DNA of 64,000 nt, taken from assembly GCF_000176035.2 (NCBI RefSeq), contig NC_015675.1, forward strand, positions 2,050,001 to 2,114,000. The letters run 5' to 3'. This document shows, piece by piece, positions 33,396 to 42,195 of the stretch. Made by a program: the position numbers and the translations under genes. The notes below the pieces were generated by a model. It had not been told where the DNA came from. It made no database searches and saw nothing but the letters and a program-made list of their open reading frames with translations. The DNA comes from Mesorhizobium opportunistum WSM2075 (GTDB taxonomy: Bacteria; Pseudomonadota; Alphaproteobacteria; Rhizobiales; Rhizobiaceae). The stretch's first letter is position 1; every line of letters begins with the position of its first letter.

Positions 33396-35045
33396 CTAGG
33401 CCGCGACTTCCTGGGCCGCCCATTTGCGCAGGATCTGCGCGGTGCGTTCCTCGTTGATGTCGACCATGCGGGCAAGCCGCTCCTGCGGCGCGGGCCTGAT
33501 TTTCTGGCGAAGATCGTCGAGCGGGGTGGCGCCGGGCCTTGCACTGGGCAAGGCGCCGACGGCGGCATTGGCTGAAGCGGCTGCCTCCGGTGTCGGCAAC
33601 GAGCGCTGGACCTCATCGAAGTTGGGGCCGGATATGGCGGGCGTCGGCGTCGCCTTTGCCGTCAGCGCGGCCGCCATCGGCCGCAGGCCGAAGAAGGCGA
33701 CCAGGAATACCACGACGATAAAGGCACCGGCATTGATCAGCGTGCCGGCATGCTGGCCGATGGAATCGAGCATTCCAGCTTGCGGAACCGCCTCGCCGTC
33801 CAGCCCATCGATGAACTCGACCGCCGAGACGTCGATGACGTCGCCGCGCTTGTCGTCGAAACCGGTGGCCGAACTCACCATCTTCTGGATCTCGGCGACG
33901 CGCTTGGCGATCTGCTCCGGCGTTGCGTCCTTGCCCAGGATCGTTTTCAGCCGGTCCTGGTTGACGACGACGGCGATCGACATCTTGGTGACGGTGTAGC
34001 CATTTGAGACAGTGGCGATCTTCTTGGAGTTGATCTCGTAATTGGTGATCTCCTCCTTGCGGTCGTTCGCCGAAGAGGTCTGCGGACCCTCGGTGCTGGC
34101 CGCCTGGGTCTCCGGCAGGTTCTGCTCGACGCTGGCCGGGGTCGAAGCCTGCTTCTGGTTGCTGTTTTCGTTGGCCCGCACCGACTGCACGGAGCGTTCG
34201 ACGCGGGAATTCGGGTCGAAAATGGTTTCTTCGGTCTGGCGGGTGTCGGTGTTGACCTCGGCCTTGACGCTGGCGCGGAAATTGTCCGGGCCGAGATAGG
34301 GGGTGAGCGCGCGGCGGATGTTGTCGCCGATCTGTGCCTCCACCGTCTGCTCGACGCCGAGCGTGCGGGCAGCACTGGTGTTGGACGGATCATCGCCCGC
34401 GGCCAGCAAATTGCCGTTGGAATCAAGCACCGTCACCTTGTCGGCCGACAGGCCCGGCACGGCGGCGGCGACGAGATGGCGGATCGACATGGCGCTTTTC
34501 TCGGCGTCGATGCCGGCATAGCGGATGACGACCGATGCCGAGGGCTGTTGCTCGTCGCGGCGGAAGTTGGCGCGTTCGGACATGACGATGTGGACGCGCG
34601 CCGCCTTGATGCCTGCGATGGACTGGATGGTGCGGGCGATCTCGCCTTCGAGCGCACGCACGCGAGTGATCTGCTGCATGAAGGAGGTGAGGCCCATCGC
34701 GCCGACATTGTCGAACAGTTCGTAGCCAGCATTGGCGCTGGTGGGCAGGCCCTTTTCGGCGAGCAGCATGCGTGCCTGCGCCGTGGTGCCGGCCGGCACC
34801 AGCACGGAGGTTCCGTCGGCACCGACGTCGAAGCCGATGCCGGCCTCGCCCAGCACCAGCCCGATCTGGTTCACGTCGGAGCGATCGAGCCCGACATAGA
34901 GCGTGTCGTAGGCAGGGCGGTTGAGATAGACCGAGGCGATGCCGATGACGCCCATCACCAGCACGGCGATGCCCGCAAGCATGGCGAGGCGCTTCACACC
35001 AAAACCGCGGAGATTCGAGATGATGCTCTGGATCTGTTCCGGCAC
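33396..35045 (-). CDS. fliF: MS-ring protein FliF
   Basis: A 549-residue protein with two membrane helices, at residues 19-41 (RLAMLAGIAVLVMGVIGIAS) and near 440-465 (INAGAFIVVVFLVAFFGLRP). Between them are the ring-building motifs VLVPAGTTAQARMLLAEKGL, GLTSFMQQITRVRALEGEIAR and the secretin-like AARVHIVMSERANFRRDEQ. The C-terminal cytoplasmic tail ends with the FliG-binding part (EERTAQILRKWAAQEVAA). The GTG at 35045 gives the expected MPEQIQSIISNLRGF start and has GGGAG ten bases upstream. Confidence 0.93.
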   Translation of the reverse strand: MPEQIQSIISNLRGFGVKRLAMLAGIAVLVMGVIGIASVYLNRPAYDTLYVGLDRSDVNQIGLVLGEAGIGFDVGADGTSVLVPAGTTAQARMLLAEKGLPTSANAGYELFDNVGAMGLTSFMQQITRVRALEGEIARTIQSIAGIKAARVHIVMSERANFRRDEQQPSASVVIRYAGIDAEKSAMSIRHLVAAAVPGLSADKVTVLDSNGNLLAAGDDPSNTSAARTLGVEQTVEAQIGDNIRRALTPYLGPDNFRASVKAEVNTDTRQTEETIFDPNSRVERSVQSVRANENSNQKQASTPASVEQNLPETQAASTEGPQTSSANDRKEEITNYEINSKKIATVSNGYTVTKMSIAVVVNQDRLKTILGKDATPEQIAKRVAEIQKMVSSATGFDDKRGDVIDVSAVEFIDGLDGEAVPQAGMLDSIGQHAGTLINAGAFIVVVFLVAFFGLRPMAAALTAKATPTPAISGPNFDEVQRSLPTPEAAASANAAVGALPSARPGATPLDDLRQKIRPAPQERLARMVDINEERTAQILRKWAAQEVAA

Positions 35046-35114
35046 GATAGAGCGACTCCCAGCATGACTGTTCCGCCGGAACACTAATCTCCGAAGCTTG
35101 TGCGAAAATGAAAT

Positions 35115-35139
35115 CGGGCCGCGCTTGCGGCGCGGCCCG
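35115..35139 (-). terminator. Rho-independent terminator after flagellin gene 1
   Basis: A perfect 10-bp GC stem (CGGGCCGCGC / GCGCGGCCCG) with a 5-nt loop, followed on the minus strand by ATTTCATTTTC. It lies 37 nt after the flagellin stop. Confidence 0.85.
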
Positions 35140-35176
35140 TGAATTGGAGGTGGGGTATCCGTCAGCTACGGCTGGA

Positions 35177-36250
35177 TTAGCCGTTCTTGAAGAGCGACAG
35201 GATCGACTGCGAGGAGCTGTTGGCGATCGACAGCGACTGGATGCCGAGCTGCTGCTGGACCTGCAGCGCCTGGAGGCGCGTCGATTCCTTGTTCATGTCG
35301 GCATCGACGAGCTGGCCGACGCCGCGGTCGATGGAGTCCATCAGGCTTTGCGTGAAGGTCTTCTGCAGATCGATTGAGCTCTTGGCGGCGCCGAGGATGG
35401 TGGCCTGGTCGGTCAGCTGGCTCATGACATTGTCGATCTTGCCGATCATCTGGGTGATGATGTCATCGGTCACGCCGGAAGCCGTAATGTCGAGATTGAA
35501 GGCGGAAACATTGTCGATCTTGGTGGGCGTCGTGTTCGTCACGGCGGCCTGGCCGGCGGCGTTGGCGGCGATGTCGGTGCCGCCGGTGGCGAGCGCGGCC
35601 GCATAGGCGGAGTCGTACTGGGCTTGGTCGGCGGCGGTGGAGTAGACGGAGGTCTGGCGGTCGAGCGTGCCCTGGTTCTTGACGTCGGCGGCGAGGCCGG
35701 AATCGAACAGCTTGGTGCTCTCGACATTGATGTCGATCGTTCCGAGCGAGATGGCGCCCGACGAGGAGCGATTGAACGAGGACACGATATGGGCGTCGGG
35801 CTGGACGCCGTCATTATTCCCGGCGACCTGCTTCGACGTCACCGAAAGGAAATTCGAGCCCGAGAAGGTTGCGGAATCGGCAAAGGATTTCATCTGCGCC
35901 TGGAGCGCCGTGATTTCGGTCTGCGTCTTTGCCTTGGCGGCATCCGTCTGGCCAACGGTCGAAAGCAGCTTGGTCTTGATCTTGCCGATCGCATCCAGCG
36001 CATTGTTCATGCCCGTGTAGGCGGTGTCGACCTTCGAGGCGCCGAGACCGAGCGCATCCTGAACGGTCGACAGCGCCTGGTTGTCGGAGCGCATCGTCGT
36101 GGCGATCGACCAGTAGGCGGCGTTGTCGGAGGCCTCGGAGACCCTGTAGCCCGTCGAAATCCGCGACTGCGTCTGCTCGAGCGACTTGTTGGTGGCGTTA
36201 AGGCTTTGAAGTGCTGTCAACGCCGCAGCGTTTGTCATGATGCTCGCCAA
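35177..36250 (-). CDS. Flagellin 1
   Basis: A 357-residue rhizobial flagellin. The conserved N-terminal D0-D1 segment reads MTNAAALTALQSLNATNKSL, ISTGYRVSEASDNAAYWSIA and DALGLGASKVDTAYTG; the C-terminal one SLMDSIDRGVGQLVDADMNK through LSIANSSSQSILSLF. The central 150 residues are variable and Ala/Asp/Thr-rich. The TTG at 36250 is chosen (MASIMTNAAAL) because the second flagellin has the same extra residues, and AGGAG lies eight bases upstream; an ATG at 36238 is the alternative. Rhizobial filaments usually need several flagellins. Confidence 0.93.
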   Translation of the reverse strand: MASIMTNAAALTALQSLNATNKSLEQTQSRISTGYRVSEASDNAAYWSIATTMRSDNQALSTVQDALGLGASKVDTAYTGMNNALDAIGKIKTKLLSTVGQTDAAKAKTQTEITALQAQMKSFADSATFSGSNFLSVTSKQVAGNNDGVQPDAHIVSSFNRSSSGAISLGTIDINVESTKLFDSGLAADVKNQGTLDRQTSVYSTAADQAQYDSAYAAALATGGTDIAANAAGQAAVTNTTPTKIDNVSAFNLDITASGVTDDIITQMIGKIDNVMSQLTDQATILGAAKSSIDLQKTFTQSLMDSIDRGVGQLVDADMNKESTRLQALQVQQQLGIQSLSIANSSSQSILSLFKNG

Positions 36251-36470
36251 GAAACTCGCTCCTTTTTCCCGAGCCGGTCTCTCAAAACCGGCATTGCCCT
36301 CGCGAGCCGCTGGCCCGCCCATGGATTGCCATCGTGCCGACCAGGCCGATTCGCCAATCCGTTGTAAGCTAATGGTTAACCATGACTAGCGCGTTATGGT
36401 TAACGGCCTGTTAATGGCTCGCTTTCGAGGGTTAAGGAACGAGCGTTGCGCGGGGCTGGAGCAAACGCAA

Positions 36471-36500
36471 ATCGGGCCGCGCTTTTTGGCGCGGCCCGAT
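36471..36500 (-). terminator. Rho-independent terminator after flagellin gene 2
   Basis: A perfect 12-bp stem (ATCGGGCCGCGC / GCGCGGCCCGAT) with a 6-nt loop, 32 nt after the stop of flagellin 2. The stem is the same sequence as the terminator after flagellin 1, showing that the terminator was duplicated along with the gene. Confidence 0.88.
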
Positions 36501-36532
36501 ATTCTAGTGCTGTTCGTGGTTGGTGAGAGCGA

Positions 36533-37519
36533 TCAGCCGCGGAAGAGCGACAGGATCGACTGCGACGAACCGTTGGCGATCGACAGCGCCTGGACGCCGA
36601 GCTGCTGCTGGACCTGCAGGGCCTGGAGGCGGGTCGATTCCTTGTTCATGTCGGCGTCGACGAGCTGGCCGACACCGCGGTCGATAGAGTCCATCAGGCT
36701 CGAGGTGAAGGTCTTCTGCAGATCGATGGAGCTCTTGGCGGCGCCGAGCTTGGTGGCGGCGTTCGTCATGTCCTTGAGCGCGGCATCGACGACGGTCATC
36801 ATCTGCGCGATCTGGGTGTCGCTGGCGGCCGTGGTGCCCGAGAAGATTTTCAGCGAGGCGACCGAATAGGTATCGGTGGCCGCCGCGGCAGCGCCGAGGG
36901 TCGGGGCCGAGGCCGCTGCGGCAACACCGCTGATGCCGAGGCGGTCGGTGTCGAGGATACCCTTGGCGGTCGCCGAAGCACCGGCTTCATACAGCTTGAT
37001 GCTTTCCACGTTCACGTCGATCGTGGAGATCGAAACCGCGCCGGCGGAGCTGCGATTGAAGGCCGAAACGACCTTGACGTCGGCGGCCGTGGTGGCCGTG
37101 CCGCTGTTTACCGACAGCATGTTGGTACCCGAGAAGGTGGCGCCGTCGGCGTAGGCCTTCAGCTGCTTCTGAAGAGCGGCGATTTCGACCTGGGTCTTTT
37201 CCTTCGACGCATCCGTCTGGCCGTAAGATGCAGTCAGCTTCTGCTGGATCTGGTTGATGGTCGTGATCGCGCTGTCCATGCCGGTGTAGGCGGTGTCGAC
37301 CTTCGAAGCGCCGAGGCCGAGCGCGTCCGAAACGGTGGACATGGCCTGGTTGTCGGAGCGCATCGTGGTAGCGATCGACCAGTAAGCGGCGTTGTCCGAA
37401 GCCTGGGAGACGCGATAACCCGTCGAGATGCGGGACTGGGTGGTGTCGAGGTTCTTCTGGGTGGCGTTCAAGCTCTGCAGCGCGGTCAACGCAGCGGCGT
37501 TCGTCATGATACTGGACAT
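36533..37519 (-). CDS. Flagellin 2
   Basis: A 328-residue flagellin, 29 residues shorter than flagellin 1 and almost identical to it in the first 85 and last 75 residues (MSSIMTNAAALTALQSLN; ISTGYRVSQASDNAAYWSIA; MDSIDRGVGQLVDADMNK). The middle differs and has a poly-Ala stretch (GVAAAASAPTLGAAAAATD). It should copolymerise with flagellin 1. It lies first in the pair, with an ATG start and 353 nt upstream that includes a palindrome at 37557-37577. Confidence 0.94.
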   Translation of the reverse strand: MSSIMTNAAALTALQSLNATQKNLDTTQSRISTGYRVSQASDNAAYWSIATTMRSDNQAMSTVSDALGLGASKVDTAYTGMDSAITTINQIQQKLTASYGQTDASKEKTQVEIAALQKQLKAYADGATFSGTNMLSVNSGTATTAADVKVVSAFNRSSAGAVSISTIDVNVESIKLYEAGASATAKGILDTDRLGISGVAAAASAPTLGAAAAATDTYSVASLKIFSGTTAASDTQIAQMMTVVDAALKDMTNAATKLGAAKSSIDLQKTFTSSLMDSIDRGVGQLVDADMNKESTRLQALQVQQQLGVQALSIANGSSQSILSLFRG

Positions 37520-37556
37520 GGCTACTCGTACCTTGTTTTTACAGGTGTTTTTTTGA

Positions 37557-37577
37557 CATACCGGCTTTCCCGGTATG
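37557..37577. promoter_or_regulatory. Palindrome in the flagellin 2 leader or promoter
   Basis: CATACCGG and CCGGTATG form a perfect 8-bp inverted repeat around CTTTC, 38 bases upstream of the flagellin ATG. It could be an RNA hairpin in the leader, where FlbT-type regulators act in Caulobacter, or a protein-binding site. No promoter motif was identified with confidence. Confidence 0.4.
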
Positions 37578-37745
37578 ACGGAGCGGCATCATGCCAATGA
37601 CCGTTGTTTCGATCACCCGCCATCTGCGAGCGAATATGGCGGCAAGTCCCTACCAAAGGACTAAACCTGAGGGTTAACCGAAAATAATTTGGGAAATTTC
37701 GACGATGCCGCGCACCCCGTCCAGCCTCTTCGGCGGACGGTGCTT

Positions 37746-37850
37746 CTAGAGCATTTCACCGTTTCACGGAAACGGCGAACCGCTCTATCTCTTTGTTTTT
37801 ACGCAATTCCGGACGGAAACCGTGTCACACTTTTTCTGGAATTGCTCTAG
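37746..37850. repeat. Composite inverted-repeat intergenic element
   Basis: CTAGAGCA (37746-37753) and TGCTCTAG (37843-37850) form outer inverted repeats. Inside lie GCAATTCC/GGAATTGC (37803-37810 and 37838-37845) and CCGTTTCACGGAAACGG. This nested structure resembles the dispersed palindromic elements found between genes in Mesorhizobium and relatives. It lies 22 bases downstream of the fliP stop and may also end that transcript. Confidence 0.65.
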
Positions 37851-37872
37851 CGAGGCGTTACGGTGCGGACGA

Positions 37873-38604
37873 TCAGTTGAACGAGCGCACCAGGCTGCCG
37901 ACGAGCAGGTTCCAGCCGTCGATCAGCACGAAGAACAGGATCTTGAATGGCAGAGACACCACGGTGGGCGGCAGCATCATCATGCCCATCGCCATGGTGA
38001 TGGTGGCGACGATCAGGTCGATGACCAGGAACGGCAGCACGATCAGGAAGCCGATCTCGAAGCCGCGCCGGATCTCGGAAATCATGAAGGCAGGCACCAG
38101 GATGCGCAGGTCGACGGTGTCGCGCGAAACGGTCTGCCCACGCTCGCGGGCGAGGTCGGCGAAAAGGTCGAAATCCTTATCGCGCACATTGTGCAGCATG
38201 AAGGTGCGGAACGGATCCGAGATCTTGTCGAAGGCCTCGGTCTGGCTGATCTGGTTGTCCATCAGCGGCTTGACGCCGGTGTTCCAGGCCTGGTCGAAGG
38301 TCGGCGCCATGACGTAGAAGGTCATGAACAGCGATAACGAGATTAGGATAAGGTTTGCGGGTGTCGATTGCAGGCCGATGCCGGCGCGCAGGATCGAGAA
38401 GGCGATGACGAAACGGGTGAAGCTGGTCACCATGATCAGCAGGCCCGGCGCCACCGACAGCACGGTCAGCAGGCCGAACATCTGGATGATGTAGCCGACG
38501 GTGGTGCCGTCGGCCTTGCCGATGCCGCCAAGGTCCAATTGCTGGGCCGCGGCAATCGATGTGGTGGCGCCGATCAGCGCCGCGGCGAGAAGGAACTTTC
38601 TCAT
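37873..38604 (-). CDS. fliP: Flagellar export gate protein FliP
   Basis: A 243-residue protein with a cleavable signal peptide (MRKFLLAAALIGATTSIAAA) followed by four membrane helices. Family motifs are VTSFTRFVIAFSILRAGIGL with TPANLILISLSLFMTFYVM, and LVPAFMISEIRRGFEIGFLI with MMLPPTVVSLPFKILFFVLI. It forms the core of the export gate. It overlaps fliL by four bases and is last in the run that starts at flgB. Confidence 0.95.
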   Translation of the reverse strand: MRKFLLAAALIGATTSIAAAQQLDLGGIGKADGTTVGYIIQMFGLLTVLSVAPGLLIMVTSFTRFVIAFSILRAGIGLQSTPANLILISLSLFMTFYVMAPTFDQAWNTGVKPLMDNQISQTEAFDKISDPFRTFMLHNVRDKDFDLFADLARERGQTVSRDTVDLRILVPAFMISEIRRGFEIGFLIVLPFLVIDLIVATITMAMGMMMLPPTVVSLPFKILFFVLIDGWNLLVGSLVRSFN

Positions 38605-39095
38605 TCGAGCAGCAATGTCCTGATGAGTACTTGCTTGGCATGTCCCTGACTGCGGATCGACGCGCGTTCGTCGAGATCTGCCTTCAGGTGCTGGTAGCCG
38701 CTGGCGCCCTCGATCTGGTGCATCTTCAAGGTGCGAACGAAGGCTAGAAGATCCTGATGGATGTCTTCCGACATGGCCGGCGGCTGCGGCGCGTCATAGA
38801 CCACCGACACTTCCATCCTGAGCCAGGTTTCCGCAGGCGAGGCGATGTTGGTGGTGATCGGCGCCAGTACAACGAGCGTCGATCCCGTGCCAGGTTCATG
38901 CGTGGCGGCGGGCTCGGCCGTCTTGCCCTCATTCTCAGGCGCAGCCGGCACCGATGACGGTGCGCCGACACCCTTGAGATAGCCGCCCGACATCCAGCCC
39001 ATGCCGATGGCGGCGGCCGTCACCACCAGCAGCATGGCGCCCTGGACGGCAAGGGAAGGACCCTTGCGAGGCTGAAGCTGTTCGACATTGGCCAC
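38601..39095 (-). CDS. fliL: Flagellar basal-body protein FliL
   Basis: A 164-residue protein with one membrane helix (about residues 19-39: AMLLVVTAAAIGMGWMSGGY) and a periplasmic domain with the FliL pattern TNIASPAETWLRMEVSVVYD and LAFVRTLKMHQIEGASGYQHL, DLDERASIRSQ. FliL surrounds and supports the stator. It lies 16 nt after flgH. Confidence 0.85.
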   Translation of the reverse strand: MANVEQLQPRKGPSLAVQGAMLLVVTAAAIGMGWMSGGYLKGVGAPSSVPAAPENEGKTAEPAATHEPGTGSTLVVLAPITTNIASPAETWLRMEVSVVYDAPQPPAMSEDIHQDLLAFVRTLKMHQIEGASGYQHLKADLDERASIRSQGHAKQVLIRTLLLE

Positions 39096-39111
39096 GTTTT
39101 GCTTCCCAATC

Positions 39112-39822
39112 CTAGAACGGAAGAACCTGGTCGAGAACCTGCTGGCCGTAGGCGGGTTGCTGGACCTCGGTGATACGGCCGCGTCCGCCGTAGGAAATGC
39201 GCGCTTCGGCGATGCGTTCGTAGGGGATCGTGTTCTCGGCGCCGATATCGGCCGGCCGCACGATGCCGGCGATGGTCAGCACCCTGAGTTCGGCGTTGAC
39301 ACGCACTTCCTGCGAGCCTGTGATCATCAGATTGCCATTGGGCAGGACGTCGGTGACGATGGCCGCCACGTTGAGTTCCAACGTCTCGGATCGCTTTATC
39401 TCGCCATCGGCGGTCGTGTCGGTTTGGGAATTCAGTGCTCCAGCGCCTTTGCCGGCAGTGCTGCCGATCTTGTCCCATTGCGCGCTGATATCGAAGCCGA
39501 GCTTGCGGTTGGCGGTACGGCTCCTGTCATTCTGGTTCTTGAAGTTGGCGCGGTCGTTGATCTTGATCCTGACGGTCAGGATGTCGCCCTGCGACAGTGC
39601 CCGTGGGTCGGTGAAGAGCCGGCTCTGGCGATCGTCCCACAGCGAGAATTTCTTGACCGGCGCGCGTGGCGTCTCGGGATATTTGTAAAGGGAGCCGGTA
39701 TCGCCGCCGTCTATGCCCGAGCCGACCGGAGAGAGCGCCGGTTCCTTGCCGACTTCCTTGAGGTTGGTGCCGCAGCCGGACAGCGCCGCGACCGCGCACA
39801 GGACAAGCATTCTGCGGATCAT
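39112..39822 (-). CDS. flgH: L-ring protein FlgH
   Basis: A 236-residue outer-membrane lipoprotein. The lipobox is clear (VAALSGCGTNL, Cys near residue 18). Family motifs are LWDDRQSRLFTDPRALSQGD, LTVRIKINDRANFKNQN and LPNGNLMITGSQEVRVNAEL then VRPADIGAENTIPYERIAEA. It forms the L ring in the outer membrane. The ATG overlaps the motE stop by four bases. Confidence 0.94.
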   Translation of the reverse strand: MIRRMLVLCAVAALSGCGTNLKEVGKEPALSPVGSGIDGGDTGSLYKYPETPRAPVKKFSLWDDRQSRLFTDPRALSQGDILTVRIKINDRANFKNQNDRSRTANRKLGFDISAQWDKIGSTAGKGAGALNSQTDTTADGEIKRSETLELNVAAIVTDVLPNGNLMITGSQEVRVNAELRVLTIAGIVRPADIGAENTIPYERIAEARISYGGRGRITEVQQPAYGQQVLDQVLPF

Positions 39823-40403
39823 GACGGGTCTACCCTTCGAGCTGCGCTGGCCATGATGCCGGTGAGCGCCGCCGCCGCCTTCTGGTCCATTTCATTGAGG
39901 ATGACGCTGGCCTTGCGTGAATCGAGCTTCATCAGGATGGCCGCGGCGAGGTCGGCGTTGACGATTGCCAGGCGCTCGGCCGCCGCATCGGGCTTCATGC
40001 CGGCATAGATCTTGACGACGCCGTCCTCTGCCCGGGCCAGGAAGACCTCGCGCCGCTTCAGCCAGGTCTCGTATTCGGCCTTCTTTGCGTCCAGAGCCTT
40101 CATGCGCTCGTCGATGCCGGCCTGGAGCTGCTTCAGCTCCTCGGCCTGCAAGGCATAGCGGCGGTCACGGGCGGCATCGGCTATGTTTGAGCAAAAGCGC
40201 TCGATCTCGCTTTGGTCCGGTGCCTTCTGCCGTGTCAATTGCTGTGGCGCCACGGCGGGCTGCGCTCCGGGCAGAACCTGGCGAACGGTGTCCTCGCCGC
40301 GCGCGCTGCCGGAAAAGGACATGGCCGCAAGGGCAGCTGTGGCGAGCAGGATCGCGCCGGAGCGGCGTCTTTCATGGGGTGAGAGGGAAAGGATCATCGG
40401 CAT
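39819..40403 (-). CDS. motE: MotE-like periplasmic chaperone
   Basis: A 194-residue exported protein with an N-terminal signal (SGAILLATAALAAMSFSGSA), a long charged helix (QAEELKQLQAGIDERMKALD) and a C-terminal MgtE-N-like helical domain (VVKIYAGMKPDAAAERLAIV, AAAILMKLDSRKASVILNEM). This matches MotE, which in S. meliloti is a chaperone for MotC. The position between flgI and flgH also fits. The protein lies three bases after flgI. Confidence 0.82.
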   Translation of the reverse strand: MPMILSLSPHERRRSGAILLATAALAAMSFSGSARGEDTVRQVLPGAQPAVAPQQLTRQKAPDQSEIERFCSNIADAARDRRYALQAEELKQLQAGIDERMKALDAKKAEYETWLKRREVFLARAEDGVVKIYAGMKPDAAAERLAIVNADLAAAILMKLDSRKASVILNEMDQKAAAALTGIMASAARRVDPS

Positions 40404-40406
40404 CGC

Positions 40407-41648
40407 CTATTGGAGAACCAGATCGGCTTGCAGGGCGCCAGCCGACTTGATGCCTTGCAGGATGGCAATGATGCCGTCCGGCTTGACGCCGAGCCGGTTG
40501 AGGCCGGAGACGAGAGTCTGCAGGTCCGGCCCGTCCAGCACGGCGACACGCGCGTCCGGCCGGCTGGCATCGATGGCGGTGAATGGCTCGACGGCGGTTT
40601 CGCCCTTGGAGAAGGGTTCGGGCTGCACGACGCGCGGCGCTTCGGTAATGCGCACGGTCAGCGTGCCGTGGCTGATGGCGACGCGCGAGATCTTGACGTC
40701 GTTGCCGATGACGATGGTGCCGGTGCGCTCGTCGATGACGACACGGGCCGGCGTGTCGGACTCGACCACCAGATTCTCGATCTCGGCGTAGAAGCGCGCC
40801 GCCGAAACATTCTTCGGCCGCCTGATCTGCACGGTTCGGGAATCGCGCTCGCCCGCCACGCGCATGCCGAAGCGCTGGCTGGTGTAGTCGTTGATTGCGT
40901 CGGCGATGCGGATGGCCGTCGAAAAATCGGGATTGCGCAATTGCAGCGTGAGGATCGCCTGGTCGTCGAACTCGGCTTTCACCGAACGCTCGACGATGGC
41001 GCCGTTCGGCACCCGGCCGGCGGTCGGCACGCCTTGCGTCAATTGCTCGGCCTGCCCCTGGGCGGTGAAGCCCGAAACGATGACCGCGCCCTGGCCGACG
41101 GCGTAGATCTCGCCGTCCGCCGCTTTCAGCGGCGTCATGATCAGCGTGCCGCCGGCAAGCGAGGTCGCGTCGCCCATCGAGGAGACGTCGATGTCGATGC
41201 GCGCGCCCGACTGCACATAGGGCGGCATGTTGGCGGTGACGATAACGGCGGCGACGTTCTTGGCGCGTGCGCTGCCGCCTTCGGTGGCGATGCCGAGGTT
41301 TTCGAGCATGGCGCGGATCGATTGTTCGGTGAACGGCGAATTGCGCAGGCTGTCACCCGATCCGGCAAGCCCGATGACCAGGCCGTAGCCGACGAGCTGG
41401 TTGTCGCGCGAACTCTGCAGCTGGGCGATGTCCTTGATGCGCGAGGCGACCTGGCCAGGCGGCAGCGAGCTCGGCCCGGGCGAAACGCGGAACATGCGGG
41501 TGGTGGTGGCCGGATCATATTCGGGATCGTCGTAGACGCCGCCATTCCTGGCCGCGAGTTCGCGCTTGGCCTTGGGCGTCAGGCCGTCAGCCAGCGCCGG
41601 CTGCAGGCCGAGCAAGGCCGCCAGCAGAAGGGCAAGCGGACGCATCAT
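40407..41648 (-). CDS. flgI: P-ring protein FlgI
   Basis: A 413-residue periplasmic protein with a signal peptide (MMRPLALLLAALLGLQPALA). It is about 40 residues longer than typical FlgI because of an N-terminal insert (KAKRELAARNGGVYDDPEYD). The family core follows: ASRIKDIAQLQSSRDNQLVG, YGLVIGLAGSGDSLRNSPFT, then AVIVTANMPPYVQSGARID. It forms the P ring with help from FlgA. A second ATG at 41645 is possible. The start overlaps the flgA stop. Confidence 0.94.
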   Translation of the reverse strand: MMRPLALLLAALLGLQPALADGLTPKAKRELAARNGGVYDDPEYDPATTTRMFRVSPGPSSLPPGQVASRIKDIAQLQSSRDNQLVGYGLVIGLAGSGDSLRNSPFTEQSIRAMLENLGIATEGGSARAKNVAAVIVTANMPPYVQSGARIDIDVSSMGDATSLAGGTLIMTPLKAADGEIYAVGQGAVIVSGFTAQGQAEQLTQGVPTAGRVPNGAIVERSVKAEFDDQAILTLQLRNPDFSTAIRIADAINDYTSQRFGMRVAGERDSRTVQIRRPKNVSAARFYAEIENLVVESDTPARVVIDERTGTIVIGNDVKISRVAISHGTLTVRITEAPRVVQPEPFSKGETAVEPFTAIDASRPDARVAVLDGPDLQTLVSGLNRLGVKPDGIIAILQGIKSAGALQADLVLQ

Positions 41649-42193
41649 GAAGCGCTGACCTGGATGGTTCCGTCGGCCATCACCGTGCCGGAGAGGATCT
41701 TGCCGCTGTCGCTGTTGCGAACCTTGATGAGGTCGCCGGCGGAACCTGGCTGCAACGTCACGGCTGTGGCCGATATCGTCAGGCCGCCCGAGATGAAGAA
41801 TACCTGAACGGCAGCACCCTGTTCAACCAGCCAGGCATCGCGAATGGCTGTCGAAGGAATATAGCGGCCGGGCAGCAGCGTGCGCTTGGCGACCTTGCCC
41901 TGGAGTTCCTCGGCCACCGTCGCCATCGCCTCGGGCTTGTGCTTGCCCGGGATCAGGGTCACCTGTTTCAAGGCGGTGAGCTCGATGGTCTCGCCGGGAT
42001 AGATGACCCGGTTGGGGATCAGCACGACCTCGCCGACGGCTTGATTGCTGGCGATCTGAGTGGCTGATTGATTTGCCGATTGACCTGCCGATTGGTTTGT
42101 CGATTCCTGGGCGAAAGCCGGCATGCCACCGGTCACCAGCGCAAGGACGAGCGCGGTGCGGCGGAATGCGGAGCAGGAGATCGGCATGGCCAT
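41645..42193 (-). CDS. flgA: P-ring assembly chaperone FlgA
   Basis: A 182-residue exported protein with a signal peptide (FRRTALVLALVTGGMPAFA). The FlgA/SAF domain occupies the C-terminal two-thirds (NRVIYPGETIELTALKQVTL, KRTLLPGRYIPSTAIRDAWL, GKILSGTVMADGTIQV). Short Gln/Ser/Asn-rich repeats (NQSAGQSANQSATQ) follow the signal. It assists FlgI polymerisation around the rod. It lies two bases after flgG. Confidence 0.9.
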   Translation of the reverse strand: MAMPISCSAFRRTALVLALVTGGMPAFAQESTNQSAGQSANQSATQIASNQAVGEVVLIPNRVIYPGETIELTALKQVTLIPGKHKPEAMATVAEELQGKVAKRTLLPGRYIPSTAIRDAWLVEQGAAVQVFFISGGLTISATAVTLQPGSAGDLIKVRNSDSGKILSGTVMADGTIQVSAS

Positions 42194-42195
42194 CG

